A stretch of DNA of 64,000 bases, taken from positions 1 to 64,000 of the forward strand of contig NZ_FNQZ01000012.1 in the NCBI RefSeq assembly GCF_900107545.1, read 5' to 3'. Below the pieces are notes generated by a model, which ran no database searches, was not told where the DNA came from, and was given only the letters and a program-made list of their open reading frames with translations. The DNA is from Pseudobutyrivibrio sp. ACV-2 (GTDB taxonomy: Bacteria > Bacillota > Clostridia > Lachnospirales > Lachnospiraceae). Below are positions 35,033 through 44,132 of this stretch, one piece after another (position 1 is the first letter of the stretch; every line of letters starts with the position of its first letter). Both the position numbers and the translations under genes were made by a program.

Positions 35033-36010
35033 ATGATAAAAGTAGGTATTTTAGGATATGGAAATTTAGGTAGAGGAGTGGAAGCTGCGGTAACACTTAG
35101 CGAGGATATGGAACTTGTAGCTATCTACACTAGAAGAGATCCAAAGACAGTTACAGTAAAGACAAATGTACCAGTTAAATCTACAGATGATTTGGATACT
35201 GGAAAGGAAGATATTGATGTGCTTGTTATCTGTGGTGGTAGCGCTACAGATTTACCAGAAATGACACCAAAGTATGCTGCTCTTTATAATGTAATCGATT
35301 CATTTGATACTCATGCTAGAATTCCAGAGCATTTTGCAAATGTAGAAAAGGCTTCAAAGGCTGCTGGAAAGATTGGTCTTATTTCTTGTGGTTGGGATCC
35401 AGGTATGTTCTCATTGAATCGTCTTTATGCTACATCTATTTTACCAAAGGGTGAGGCATATACATTCTGGGGCAAGGGTGTAAGCCAGGGACATTCAGAC
35501 GCTATTCGTCGTATCGAAGGTGTTGTAGATGCAAGACAGTATACAGTACCAGTTCCAGAGGCACTTGAGCGAGTAAGAAAGGGAGAAAATCCAGAGCTTA
35601 CAACTAGAGAGAAGCACACAAGAGAGTGCTATGTAGTAGTGGAAGAGGGTGCTGATAAGGCACGTATTGAAAAGGAAATCAAAGAGATGCCTAACTATTT
35701 CGCTGACTATGACACTACAGTAAACTTTATCTCAGCTGAAGAGCTTAAGAAGAATCACAGCGGTCTTCCTCATGGTGGTAGCGTAATCTACACTGGTGAG
35801 ACAGGATTTGATGGAAATAAGCATGTAATCGAATACAGCTTGAACCTTGATTCAAACCCAGAGTTTACAGGTGCTGTTTTAACAGCATATGCAAGAGCCG
35901 TATCACGTCTCAACAATGAGGGGGTTACTGGAGCAAAGACAGTTTTCGATATTGCACCAGCATATCTTTCACCTGTTGCAGCTGATGAGCTTAGAGCACA
36001 TTTCCTTTAA
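35033..36010 (+). CDS. ddh: meso-diaminopimelate D-dehydrogenase
   Basis: A 325-residue cytoplasmic enzyme. I start at 35033 behind GGAGGAACCAGA; the frame is open 16 codons further upstream without a ribosome site. The Rossmann loop is GILGYGNLGRG (residues 5-15). CGWDPGMFSLNRL, FWGKGVSQGHSDAIRRIEGV and the end with GAKTVFDIAPAYLSP are typical of Ddh. It makes meso-diaminopimelate from tetrahydrodipicolinate in one NADPH-dependent step, for lysine and peptidoglycan. It is a single-gene unit. Such a core gene on a plasmid-like replicon supports the chromid reading, unless the aminotransferase route is also present. Confidence 0.96.
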   Translation: MIKVGILGYGNLGRGVEAAVTLSEDMELVAIYTRRDPKTVTVKTNVPVKSTDDLDTGKEDIDVLVICGGSATDLPEMTPKYAALYNVIDSFDTHARIPEHFANVEKASKAAGKIGLISCGWDPGMFSLNRLYATSILPKGEAYTFWGKGVSQGHSDAIRRIEGVVDARQYTVPVPEALERVRKGENPELTTREKHTRECYVVVEEGADKARIEKEIKEMPNYFADYDTTVNFISAEELKKNHSGLPHGGSVIYTGETGFDGNKHVIEYSLNLDSNPEFTGAVLTAYARAVSRLNNEGVTGAKTVFDIAPAYLSPVAADELRAHFL

Positions 36011-36032
36011 TATTTAAAATAATTGCTTAAAT

Positions 36033-36078
36033 AAAAGGCATCGCCGGACTTGTAACAGTCACTGGCGATGCCTTATTT
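36033..36078. terminator. Bidirectional terminator, ddh / GH13
   Basis: AAGGCATCGCC pairs with GGCGATGCCTT over an 18-nt loop that can extend the stem (GGACT with AGTC); A-run and T-rich flanks serve both convergent genes. Confidence 0.85.
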
Positions 36079-36089
36079 GTTGTAAAAGA

Positions 36090-37763
36090 TTATAATTCAA
36101 TAATTAATAATTCATAGCCTGATAATTGTACGGTAGTATTAAAATCAAGGCTTCGATTAGTATTACTTAACAGAATTTTCTTTGCAGCACTAGGTAGAAC
36201 TACCTTCTGAGGATCATTTTGATAGTTGGCAATGATAAGCATATTCTTATCTAACTTTCTAGTATAGGCTAAAAGATTTTTCTGTTCCTGCATGTATGGC
36301 TCAAATGTGCCATACACCAGTGTGTTTGAGTACTCAGCGGATTTACGAAGCTTAATCATTTCCTTGTAGAAATGGAAAACTGAATTCTCATCTGCTTGTT
36401 GAGACTGCAGATTAATCTTTTTATAGTTTGGGTTTAGCATTAGCCAAGGCTCACCTTCTGTGAAACCTGCATTTTTATTTGCAGACCATTGAAAAGGAGA
36501 GCGCGCGTTGTCGCGAGACTGGAAGGCAAGCTGGGCTAATGCCTGTTCATCTGTGAAACCGTGCTTGATTAATGCATCATAAATATCTGCATTGGCACAG
36601 TCGTCCAGATCACTCAAGGAGGAAATATGAGCATAGTTTTCCATACCGATTTCCTGGCCTTGATATAAAAATGGTAGTCCTGGAATGAAGAAGTAAGAAC
36701 CAGCTATCATTTTTTTACTTTTATCAGATAAATCTGAAGCAGGAATATATCTGCTTACACCACGAGGCTGGTCGTGGTTTTCAATAATATTTGACAAAAA
36801 TCCGATGCCTTCAACTCTCTTATGAGCGGCAAATATGGCATTTTTATAAGCTTCCCCTGTGATTAATGAAGGGTCCATCCATCCATTTTCATTTGTACCT
36901 AGAAGAGAGGTTGAAAAATCAAACATGGAAGAAAAATATCCGTTATCTCCGATAAAGTCAGTAAGCTCTTCATCTTTTTCGTTAAATACTTCTCCGACAG
37001 AAAATGCTTTATATTTGCGGAAGGTTTCATTCGCCATCTCATCTAGAAATTCTCCGATTCCTGTAGCTTCCGCAAGCATATTGTTGATTGAAGAAAGACC
37101 ATCATCTCTATCTTCAGGATAGTTGCTAAATGGGAGTTTCTTTTTGATGTTAATAATGGCATCGATTCTAAAACCGGCGATGCCTCTATCAAGCCACCAG
37201 TTAATCATCTTGTACACTTCCTTGCGAAGCTCAGGATTCTCCCAGTTCAGGTCAGGTTGTTTTTTGTGGAACACATGAAGATACACCTTATCCTCATGGC
37301 CAGGTAGTGGTTCCCAGCAGTTGCCGCCAAAATAGCTTCGCCAATTACATGGTAAAGGCTGACCTGGCTTGTGGTCCTCTATATAGAAAAATTTTCCGTA
37401 GTACCCGTCAGGGTCCTCGCAGGCTTTTTTAAACCATTCGTGTTCGTCAGAGCAGTGGTTTACAACAAGGTCCATGACTATACCGATACCGCGTTTTTTG
37501 CCTTCTGCTATAAGCTCATCTAAATCTTCAAGAGTGCCAAAGCGTGGGTCAATATTATAATAGTCAGATATGTCATAGCCCTGGTCTGCCAGAGGAGACT
37601 GGTATATAGGAGAAAGCCATAGAATGTCTATGCCCAGGTCCTTGAGATAATCAAGTTTGTTAATTATTCCCCTGATGTCACCAATGCCATCGCCATTGCT
37701 ATCTGAAAAACTTTTTGGATAAATTTGATATGCTACTTTTTCGTGCCACCATTGATGTTTCAT
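36090..37763 (-). CDS. GH13_31 alpha-glucosidase
   Basis: A 557-residue cytoplasmic enzyme with the GH13 triad D201 (GFRIDAI), E258 (SVGEVF) and D331 (ENHDQPR). The family 31 layout is complete (WWHEKVAYQIYPKSFSDSNG start, C-terminal beta domain). After the nucleophile it has Ala202 where alpha-1,6-specific enzymes have Val, which points to alpha-1,4 or mixed specificity; this is inference from known Val/Thr/Ala trends. It hydrolyses short alpha-glucosides taken up by the transporter nearby. It diverges from the LacI regulator and shares that 105-base region with an operator. Confidence 0.92.
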   Translation of the reverse strand: MKHQWWHEKVAYQIYPKSFSDSNGDGIGDIRGIINKLDYLKDLGIDILWLSPIYQSPLADQGYDISDYYNIDPRFGTLEDLDELIAEGKKRGIGIVMDLVVNHCSDEHEWFKKACEDPDGYYGKFFYIEDHKPGQPLPCNWRSYFGGNCWEPLPGHEDKVYLHVFHKKQPDLNWENPELRKEVYKMINWWLDRGIAGFRIDAIINIKKKLPFSNYPEDRDDGLSSINNMLAEATGIGEFLDEMANETFRKYKAFSVGEVFNEKDEELTDFIGDNGYFSSMFDFSTSLLGTNENGWMDPSLITGEAYKNAIFAAHKRVEGIGFLSNIIENHDQPRGVSRYIPASDLSDKSKKMIAGSYFFIPGLPFLYQGQEIGMENYAHISSLSDLDDCANADIYDALIKHGFTDEQALAQLAFQSRDNARSPFQWSANKNAGFTEGEPWLMLNPNYKKINLQSQQADENSVFHFYKEMIKLRKSAEYSNTLVYGTFEPYMQEQKNLLAYTRKLDKNMLIIANYQNDPQKVVLPSAAKKILLSNTNRSLDFNTTVQLSGYELLIIEL

Positions 37764-37815
37764 AGTTTTGCCCCCAATTTACAAAATTAACTAAAAAGAG
37801 AGTAACATAAAAATG

Positions 37816-37844
37816 TTGACAGTAAAACAAGTTACGCGTATAAC
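37816..37844 (+). promoter_or_regulatory. LacI gene promoter with operator in the -10 box
   Basis: TTGACA (37816-37821), 17 bp, TATAAC (37839-37844). The palindrome GTTACGCGTATAAC (37831-37844) overlaps the -10, so bound repressor would block the promoter: autoregulation, and possibly control of the divergent GH13 gene. Confidence 0.8.
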
Positions 37845-37868
37845 TAAAAATCATAAGGAGGGGGAATT

Positions 37869-38882
37869 ATGGTTAGGATAAAAGATATAGCAGAAACTTG
37901 TGGGGTAAGCACTGCTACTGTTTCTTACGTAATTCATGGAAAATATGAGAAGGTATCGCCCCAGGTGAGAGCTCGTATTGAAAAAGAAATCGAAAGCAGC
38001 GGATACATTACTAATCAAATGGCGGTGAATTTGGTCAGCAAAAGTTCAGGTCTTATCGGGATTGCGGTTATGAATGGTTGTCCCGAAAAAAACATAATGG
38101 GGGACCCATATTTTAGTGTGCTGTTTTCTTATCTCCAGGCAGAATTCAGAAAAAAAGACAAATATATTTTGATTATTCCAGATCAATCTCCAGAGAGAAT
38201 AGTTAAGGATGCGTTGCGTTGGAATTTGGATGGGCTTATTTTATGTAATTATAAAAAAGAGAATATGGTGTGTATAAGCCAGGAGTTTATGCGACCAATC
38301 GTTATGATAGATGCATCTTTTGTACATGAGTACGATAAGCTGGTTCAGATATTTGTAGACGATTATGATGGGGGATATCAGGTAGGAAAATATTTTGCAT
38401 CTCTTGGTCACAAAAATGTAGCAATGATAGATGATAATGATGAGGAGGCTACCAGACACAGATGGCGTGGTTTCGAGCAGGCATATCTAGATAGTGGGAT
38501 TAAAATTGATGAGGAATCGCATATAATCATCAATGTAAATGAGGAGCCACTGCTTGATGGTTTTAAAAGGACCTATCGGGACATTGAAAATAAAACAGCT
38601 GTATTTTGTATTTCTGATTTTGTGGCATTAAAACTTATTAAGTTCCTAAAATCTAAGGGAAAGTTGGTTCCCCAAGATATCTCTATCGCAGGTTACGATG
38701 ATATTTTATATTCTTCTCTTGTGGACAATGAGCTTACAACTATTCGACAAAATATGGAGTTGAAAGCTCAAAAAGCAGTAGAAAGTATGATAAGAATGAT
38801 TGACAAAAAGCCAGTGGATCATTACATAAAGCTTCCTGTTGAACTGGTTGTCAGAGACTCCTGCAAGGCTATTGTGAAATAG
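37869..38882 (+). CDS. LacI-family regulator of the alpha-glucoside locus
   Basis: A 337-residue repressor. Residues 2-50 are the LacI helix-turn-helix and hinge (RIKDIAETCGVSTATVSYVI, NQMAVNLVSKSSGLIGIAV), and the rest is the periplasmic-binding-protein-like sensor (DGLILCNYKK, FVDDYDGGYQVGKYFASLGHKNVAMI, SIAGYDDILYSSLVDNELTTIRQ). The ligand is expected to be maltose- or isomaltose-type sugar. Ribosome site AAGGAGGGG. Three matching palindromes lie at its own promoter and between it and the downstream GH13 gene. Confidence 0.94.
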   Translation: MVRIKDIAETCGVSTATVSYVIHGKYEKVSPQVRARIEKEIESSGYITNQMAVNLVSKSSGLIGIAVMNGCPEKNIMGDPYFSVLFSYLQAEFRKKDKYILIIPDQSPERIVKDALRWNLDGLILCNYKKENMVCISQEFMRPIVMIDASFVHEYDKLVQIFVDDYDGGYQVGKYFASLGHKNVAMIDDNDEEATRHRWRGFEQAYLDSGIKIDEESHIIINVNEEPLLDGFKRTYRDIENKTAVFCISDFVALKLIKFLKSKGKLVPQDISIAGYDDILYSSLVDNELTTIRQNMELKAQKAVESMIRMIDKKPVDHYIKLPVELVVRDSCKAIVK

Positions 38883-38920
38883 TCATAAAACAAATTAGAG
38901 AAATATGTAACAAGTTCATA

Positions 38921-38934
38921 GTTATGTGCATAAC
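38921..38934. promoter_or_regulatory. Operator 2 of the alpha-glucoside regulator
   Basis: GTTATGTGCATAAC, a near-perfect palindrome matching the operator at 37831, located 37 bases after the regulator stop and before its terminator. Confidence 0.75.
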
Positions 38935-38937
38935 CTT

Positions 38938-38968
38938 TGACCCAGTCCTCCGACTGGGTTAATTTTTT
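38938..38968 (+). terminator. LacI gene terminator
   Basis: CCCAGTC pairs with GACTGGG over CTCC and is followed by TTAATTTTTT; it lies between operators 2 and 3. Confidence 0.85.
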
Positions 38969-38976
38969 ATTAGATA

Positions 38977-38990
38977 GTTATTCGTATAAC
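38977..38990. promoter_or_regulatory. Operator 3, adjacent to the GH13 ribosome site
   Basis: GTTATTCGTATAAC (flanks A and T extend the symmetry), ending one base before TAAGGAGG of the downstream gene. 56 bp start-to-start from operator 2. Confidence 0.78.
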
Positions 38991-39005
38991 TAAGGAGGTC
39001 ATGAA

Positions 39006-40673
39006 ATGAACAAAGCGTGGTGGAAAGAGAGTGTAATCTACCAAATATATCCTAGGTCGTTCTGTGATTCTAATGGTGACGGCATAGGCGATTTAAATGG
39101 AATACGTTCTAAATTAGATTATTTACAAGAGCTGGGAATTAATGTTATTTGGCTCAGTCCTATATATAAATCACCAAATGATGATATGGGCTATGATATT
39201 TCAGATTATCAGGATATCATGGATGATTTTGGAAATATGGATGACTTTGACGCACTGTTAAAGGAAGCCCATGAGCATCAGATTAAAATAGTTATGGATT
39301 TGGTGGTTAATCATACCTCCGATGAGCATAAATGGTTTATCGAAAGCAGACAGTCAAAGGATAATCCTAAGAGAGATTACTATATTTGGCGCGAAGGTAA
39401 GGATGGAAAAGAGCCAAATAACTGGGGCAGCTGCTTTTCAGGTTCGGCGTGGGAATGGGATGAAAATACACAGATGTATTATCTCCACTGTTTTTCTAAA
39501 AAACAGCCTGATTTGAACTGGGACAATCCAAAGGTCAGAGACGAAGTGTTTAACATGATGACCTGGTGGTGCGACAAGGGTATCGATGGGTTTAGAATGG
39601 ACGTTATTTCCATGATTTCCAAGGTGCCAGGACTTCCTGATGGAAAGGTATACGAGGGAGCTTTGTATGGTGATTTATCAAACACTACAAATGGTCCAAA
39701 GGTACATGAGTATCTTCAGGAAATGCGCGACAGGGTCCTTTCAAAATATGATTTAATTACAGTTGGCGAGTGTGCTGGAGTTACTATCGAGGAGGCTCAG
39801 AAATATGCAGGCTTAGACAACAAGGAACTGAACATGGTATTTCAGTTTGAGCACACAAGCCTGGACCATGATGAAAATGGTAAGTGGACAACCAAGAGAA
39901 TGTATCTGCCAGACTTAAAGAAGAATCTTAGCAAATGGCAGGTTGAACTGGAGAATAAAGCATGGAATTCACTTTATTGGGACAATCACGATCAGCCTAG
40001 AATCGTATCCCGCTTGGGTGATGATTCTCCTTTATCTGCAAAATGTATCGCTACAGTGCTTCATATGATGCAGGGTACTCCATACATCTATCAGGGAGAG
40101 GAGCTTGGAATGACAAACTATCCTTTCACTTCAATAGATGAATGTAGAGATATAGAAAGTATAAATGCCTTTAAAGAGCTTATTAATGCTGGAAAATTAA
40201 CAAAAGAGCAGATGATAGCAGGCATCGCTGCAAAGGGACGTGATAATGCCAGAACTCCTATGCAGTGGGATGATAGTGATAATGCAGGCTTTACTGCAGG
40301 CACACCTTGGATAAATGTTAATCCAAACTATAAAACAATAAATGCCAAGGCTGAGCTTGAGGATGAAAATTCAGTATTTAATTACTATAAAAAACTCATA
40401 AGCCTGAGAAGAAAAAGTGAGTGGTCTGACATTATAGTATATGGCACCTATAGGCTTCTAGATGAAGATGATGAAAGCGTATTTGCTTATACCAGACAGT
40501 TGGATGAAAAGAAATTAATCGTAATCTGCAATATGACTGGCAAAGAGGTGGATTACACAATTCCTGAAGACGTAAATGGGGTAAAAAATACTGTTATAAG
40601 TAACTGCGATTCAGTTGAATTGAAGCAGCAGATGAAGCTTCCGGCTTGGTTTGCAGGGGTGTATGAGATTTAA
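39006..40673 (+). CDS. Oligo-1,6-glucosidase-like GH13_31 enzyme
   Basis: A 555-residue cytoplasmic enzyme. The catalytic residues are D199 (GFRMDVIS), E255 (TVGECAG) and D329 (DNHDQPR), the same numbers as in the well-studied Bacillus cereus oligo-1,6-glucosidase, and Val200 follows the nucleophile as in alpha-1,6-specific members. It probably hydrolyses isomaltose, panose and similar branched fragments (inference). Strong AAGGAGG site with operator 3 immediately before it. The binding-protein and permease genes follow, so uptake and cleavage are co-expressed. It pairs with the Ala-type paralogue at 36090 to cover both linkages. Confidence 0.94.
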   Translation: MNKAWWKESVIYQIYPRSFCDSNGDGIGDLNGIRSKLDYLQELGINVIWLSPIYKSPNDDMGYDISDYQDIMDDFGNMDDFDALLKEAHEHQIKIVMDLVVNHTSDEHKWFIESRQSKDNPKRDYYIWREGKDGKEPNNWGSCFSGSAWEWDENTQMYYLHCFSKKQPDLNWDNPKVRDEVFNMMTWWCDKGIDGFRMDVISMISKVPGLPDGKVYEGALYGDLSNTTNGPKVHEYLQEMRDRVLSKYDLITVGECAGVTIEEAQKYAGLDNKELNMVFQFEHTSLDHDENGKWTTKRMYLPDLKKNLSKWQVELENKAWNSLYWDNHDQPRIVSRLGDDSPLSAKCIATVLHMMQGTPYIYQGEELGMTNYPFTSIDECRDIESINAFKELINAGKLTKEQMIAGIAAKGRDNARTPMQWDDSDNAGFTAGTPWINVNPNYKTINAKAELEDENSVFNYYKKLISLRRKSEWSDIIVYGTYRLLDEDDESVFAYTRQLDEKKLIVICNMTGKEVDYTIPEDVNGVKNTVISNCDSVELKQQMKLPAWFAGVYEI

Positions 40674-40727
40674 TTAGATACCAATGAGCTTTTGCTCAAA
40701 ATATATAAGAAAAGGAGAGGTATTGGT

Positions 40728-42032
40728 ATGAAGAAAAAATTATTATCAATGGTATTAGTGGGTTTGATGGCTACAGGACTTGTGGCTTGTGGAAGTTCTG
40801 CCGGTAGCGGATCTGATGGAGGTGGATCAGAAAGTGCTTCAGGAAAAACTATCCGTTTGGTAAACGGAAAAATCGAAGTTGATTCACAGCTCAAGAAGCT
40901 GGCCGAAATGTATGAAAAGGAAACAGGAACTCATGTTGAAATCGAGTCAATGGGTGGTGGAATCGATATCCAGGGTGAGTTAAAGGCATACTACCAGTCA
41001 GACAATATGCCAGATATTTTTGTATGTGGTGGTGAAGCAGATTTCAACAATTGGGATGGCTTACTTCAAGATATGAGTGACCAGAAATGGGTTTCTGATA
41101 CAGATGCTGCATTTACAAATAGCGATGGCACAGTTGGTTTCCCATATACCACAGAGGCAATTGGTCTTGCTTATAATGCAGATATCTTAGAGAAAGCTGG
41201 CGTAGATCCTGCATCAATCACAGGACCTGAATCTATGGCAAAGGCTTTTGAAACTATCGATTCAAAAAAGGATGAGCTTGGACTTACAGCTGTAATTGGT
41301 TACTTCGCAGAACCAGTAAATCTTTATTGGTCAACAGGAAATCATCTTTTTGGAACATATCTTGATGAAGGCTTAGACCGTGATGACACAACATATATTG
41401 ATATGTTAAATGATGGTGGAAAGCTCGATGATAAGCGTTTTGCAGCTTTTGCAGATATGGCTGAGCTTTTCAATAAGTATTCAGACCAGTCATTACTTGT
41501 ATCTGGTACATACGATCAGCAGATTCTTAACTTTGCATCTGGAAAGTATGCATTTGTAACACAGGGTTCATGGATTGGCGCAACAATCACAGGCGATGAT
41601 GCAGACGCATACAAGGAAGCAGGCAGCTTTAAGTGTGGTATGATTCCTTACGCATTTGAGGAAGGTATCGATACAATCCTTACAAACTCTCCTTCATGGT
41701 GGGCAGTTTACAAGGACGGCAACGTAGCTGAAGCAGAGGCATTCTTACAGTGGATGTCAGAGGCAGATGCTCAGGAAGTACTTGTAAAGGAAGCTGGATT
41801 TATCAGCCCTTACAAGTCATGCACAGTTGTTGCTGATGATCCATTTGCACAGACAATCACAGACTATACATCAGCAGGCAAGACATCTGCATGGCATTGG
41901 CTTGGTATGACAGACGGATATGCTCAGAACTACGTAGGCCAGGTATTTGCAGATTTTGCATCAGGTAGCCTTGATAAGGATGGATTTATTAAGACATTTA
42001 AGCAGGTTACTGAGGCAGCATACGCTCAATAG
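40728..42032 (+). CDS. CUT1 alpha-glucoside ABC transporter, binding lipoprotein
   Basis: A 434-residue lipoprotein; the start at 40728 sits behind AAAGGAGAGGTATTGGT, and the 12 upstream codons are not needed. Lipobox LVAC after residue 20, then a glycine/serine linker. The mature protein (RLVNGKIEVDSQLKKLAEMYEKETGTHVEI) is a family 1 sugar-binding protein. It follows the oligo-1,6-glucosidase by 54 bases and precedes two permeases, so alpha-gluco-oligosaccharides are the likely ligand. No ATPase gene is present in this operon either. Confidence 0.93.
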   Translation: MKKKLLSMVLVGLMATGLVACGSSAGSGSDGGGSESASGKTIRLVNGKIEVDSQLKKLAEMYEKETGTHVEIESMGGGIDIQGELKAYYQSDNMPDIFVCGGEADFNNWDGLLQDMSDQKWVSDTDAAFTNSDGTVGFPYTTEAIGLAYNADILEKAGVDPASITGPESMAKAFETIDSKKDELGLTAVIGYFAEPVNLYWSTGNHLFGTYLDEGLDRDDTTYIDMLNDGGKLDDKRFAAFADMAELFNKYSDQSLLVSGTYDQQILNFASGKYAFVTQGSWIGATITGDDADAYKEAGSFKCGMIPYAFEEGIDTILTNSPSWWAVYKDGNVAEAEAFLQWMSEADAQEVLVKEAGFISPYKSCTVVADDPFAQTITDYTSAGKTSAWHWLGMTDGYAQNYVGQVFADFASGSLDKDGFIKTFKQVTEAAYAQ

Positions 42033-42060
42033 ACTAAAAAATTCTTTGAAATTTAAATGG

Positions 42061-42088
42061 TGAGATGGGGCTGTATGGCTCCATCTCA
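42061..42088 (+). promoter_or_regulatory. Intercistronic hairpin after the second binding-protein gene
   Basis: TGAGATGGGGCT pairs with GGCTCCATCTCA (wobble pairs included) around TGTA, without a T-run. Same place and kind as the hairpin at 26323-26343. Confidence 0.65.
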
Positions 42089-42114
42089 TATTTGCTGAAA
42101 AAGGGGGACATGAA

Positions 42115-43176
42115 ATGGCTATGGGAAATAAGCAAAAACCCTTATCTATTGCGTTATTGGCACTTGGATTATTATCGCTGATTGTAGCCTTGGCTTTAGA
42201 TTTTACAGGAAGTGACTCAGTATTTAGGGGAGAGTTACTGGTAATAGGGGCAATCATATTTTTAGGTGGATTATATTTATATCCAACGCAAAAGCATCAT
42301 AAAAAAATAATTAACTTTATATTTTTATTTCCGCTTTTATTTTGTTTTGCAGTGACAGTAGTTATTCCATTTGGCCTTGGTCTTTTTTATTCCACCACAG
42401 ATTGGAATGGAATAAGAATGACACAGTTTGTGGGACTAAAAAACTATGCTGCAATGTTTACAGAAGTGAGCTTTCTGTGGTCATTGATTCTTACAGTTTT
42501 GTTTGTAATCATAAACATGATTGCAGTAAATGTTATAGGTCTGGCTCTTGCAGTTTTATGTACAAGCAATATTAAGTTTGTTGACTTTTTCAGGGCTGCA
42601 TATTTTATTCCAAACCTTATCGGTGGTATCGTTTTAGGATACATATGGCAGTTCGTGTTCAACAATGTAGTTCTTAGTTGGACCTTAAAATATTTTGATT
42701 ATAATAGCTCAATGCTTTCAAAATATAATACAGCATTTTTGGCAATTGTCGTGGTATACATTTGGCAGTATGCAGGCTACATCATGATGATCTACATCAC
42801 TGGCCTTACTACTGTACCTACAGATGTTGTTGAAGCAGCTTCAATTGATGGAGCAACTGCAGTTCAGACTTTCTTTAAGATAAAGTTTCCAATGATAGCG
42901 TCAACAATAACTATCTGTACATTCCTGACGTTGCAGTCTGCATTTAAGCAGTTTGATGTAAACATGGCTTTGACTAACGGTACAGGTTCAGTAACATTCA
43001 TGGATCAGTATTTAACAAATGGTAGCCAGATGCTTGCACTCAACATTTATAACACCGCAATCACAAAGAATAACTATGCTATGGGACAGGCAAAGGCCGT
43101 TCTATTCTTCATTATCCTTTCTATTGTATCTATAATTCAGGTTAGAGTTTCTAATAAGAGGGAGGTGGAGATGTAA
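42115..43176 (+). CDS. CUT1 ABC permease (MalF-type) with extra N-terminal helices
   Basis: A 353-residue membrane protein. The CUT1 core of six helices begins near residue 64 (IINFIFLFPLLFCFAVTVVIPFGLGLFY) and contains the EAA loop VEAASIDGATAVQTFFKIKFP near 240. Two further helices precede it (SIALLALGLLSLIVALALDF and LLVIGAIIFLGGLYL), giving eight, as in MalF of enteric bacteria. A GGGGGACATGAA site leads the ATG. The next gene starts in the sequence TAATG, overlapping this stop by one base. Confidence 0.93.
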   Translation: MAMGNKQKPLSIALLALGLLSLIVALALDFTGSDSVFRGELLVIGAIIFLGGLYLYPTQKHHKKIINFIFLFPLLFCFAVTVVIPFGLGLFYSTTDWNGIRMTQFVGLKNYAAMFTEVSFLWSLILTVLFVIINMIAVNVIGLALAVLCTSNIKFVDFFRAAYFIPNLIGGIVLGYIWQFVFNNVVLSWTLKYFDYNSSMLSKYNTAFLAIVVVYIWQYAGYIMMIYITGLTTVPTDVVEAASIDGATAVQTFFKIKFPMIASTITICTFLTLQSAFKQFDVNMALTNGTGSVTFMDQYLTNGSQMLALNIYNTAITKNNYAMGQAKAVLFFIILSIVSIIQVRVSNKREVEM

Positions 43177-44042
43177 TGGTAAAAAAGCTTACTGTACTTG
43201 ATGTTATCATCAGAATAATTGTTACTATAATTGCTATATTTGTATTGTTTCCATTTTTCCTTATTGTGGTAAATGTATTTAGAACTGCAAATGATATAGT
43301 AATGAATCCTGTTAGTGTGTCGGGAATGGCAGTGTCCAAGTTGCTTAATAATCTTACAGCAGTTATCAATAACAGCAACTTTAGTTTTTGGACAGCATTT
43401 GGCACATCTGCTGTAGTTACTATTTTTTCACTTTTGCTGTTGGCACTGTTTGGCGGAATGGCAGCATGGGTTATTTGTAGAAACAAAACAAGATGGTCAC
43501 TCGTTATTTACATGATCTTTATTGCTTCTATGATTATTCCTTTTCAGGTTGTAATGCTTCCACTTATCTCTACTTTTAGAGATGTAGGAAAGTTCCTTGG
43601 CATTAACATGCTACAGTCATTTCCAGGTATTATTTTTGCATACCTTGGATTTGGTGGCGCAATGACAGTGTTTATTTTAAATGGATTTATAAAAACTATT
43701 CCTTATGAATTGGAAGAGGCTGCAGCCATAGATGGTTGCTCGCCTGAACGAATTTATTTTAACATTATTCTACCACTACTTAAGCCACCAATTATGACAG
43801 TCACAATCCTTAATGGAATGTGGATATGGAATGACTACCTGCTTCCATCATTAATGCTTGGTCACAACGGAAAAGTAAAGACCCTGCCAGTTGCTGTGCA
43901 GGCCTTCATCGGCTCATATGTAAAGCAGTGGGATTTGATTCTTACAGCGGCATTTTTGGCAATCATCCCTATGATTATTCTTTTCTTGTTTGCACAGAAG
44001 CAGATTATGGGTGGATTGGTAGATGGTGCAATAAAATCGTAA
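43176..44042 (+). CDS. CUT1 ABC permease (MalG-type)
   Basis: A 288-residue membrane protein with six helices, the EAA loop ELEEAAAIDGCSPERIYFNI (about 178-197), and the first helix IIVTIIAIFVLFPFFLIVVNVFR. Its ATG overlaps the previous stop (TAATG), so the two permeases are coupled and made in equal amounts. It ends the alpha-glucoside transport operon; a terminator follows about 60 bases on. Confidence 0.95.
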   Translation: MVKKLTVLDVIIRIIVTIIAIFVLFPFFLIVVNVFRTANDIVMNPVSVSGMAVSKLLNNLTAVINNSNFSFWTAFGTSAVVTIFSLLLLALFGGMAAWVICRNKTRWSLVIYMIFIASMIIPFQVVMLPLISTFRDVGKFLGINMLQSFPGIIFAYLGFGGAMTVFILNGFIKTIPYELEEAAAIDGCSPERIYFNIILPLLKPPIMTVTILNGMWIWNDYLLPSLMLGHNGKVKTLPVAVQAFIGSYVKQWDLILTAAFLAIIPMIILFLFAQKQIMGGLVDGAIKS

Positions 44043-44098
44043 GAAAGATAAGTATTCTAGTAGTATTATTTAAGTAGTTTAATAATTATATGACAGAG

Positions 44099-44132
44099 AA
44101 GAGCCGTGACAATTGAGCCGCGGCTCTTTTTA
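44099..44132. terminator. Terminator, transporter operon / ATPase gene
   Basis: AAGAGCCG pairs with CGGCTCTT around a 14-nt loop that holds a further short stem; TTTTATT follows. It lies at the end of both convergent genes. Confidence 0.82.
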
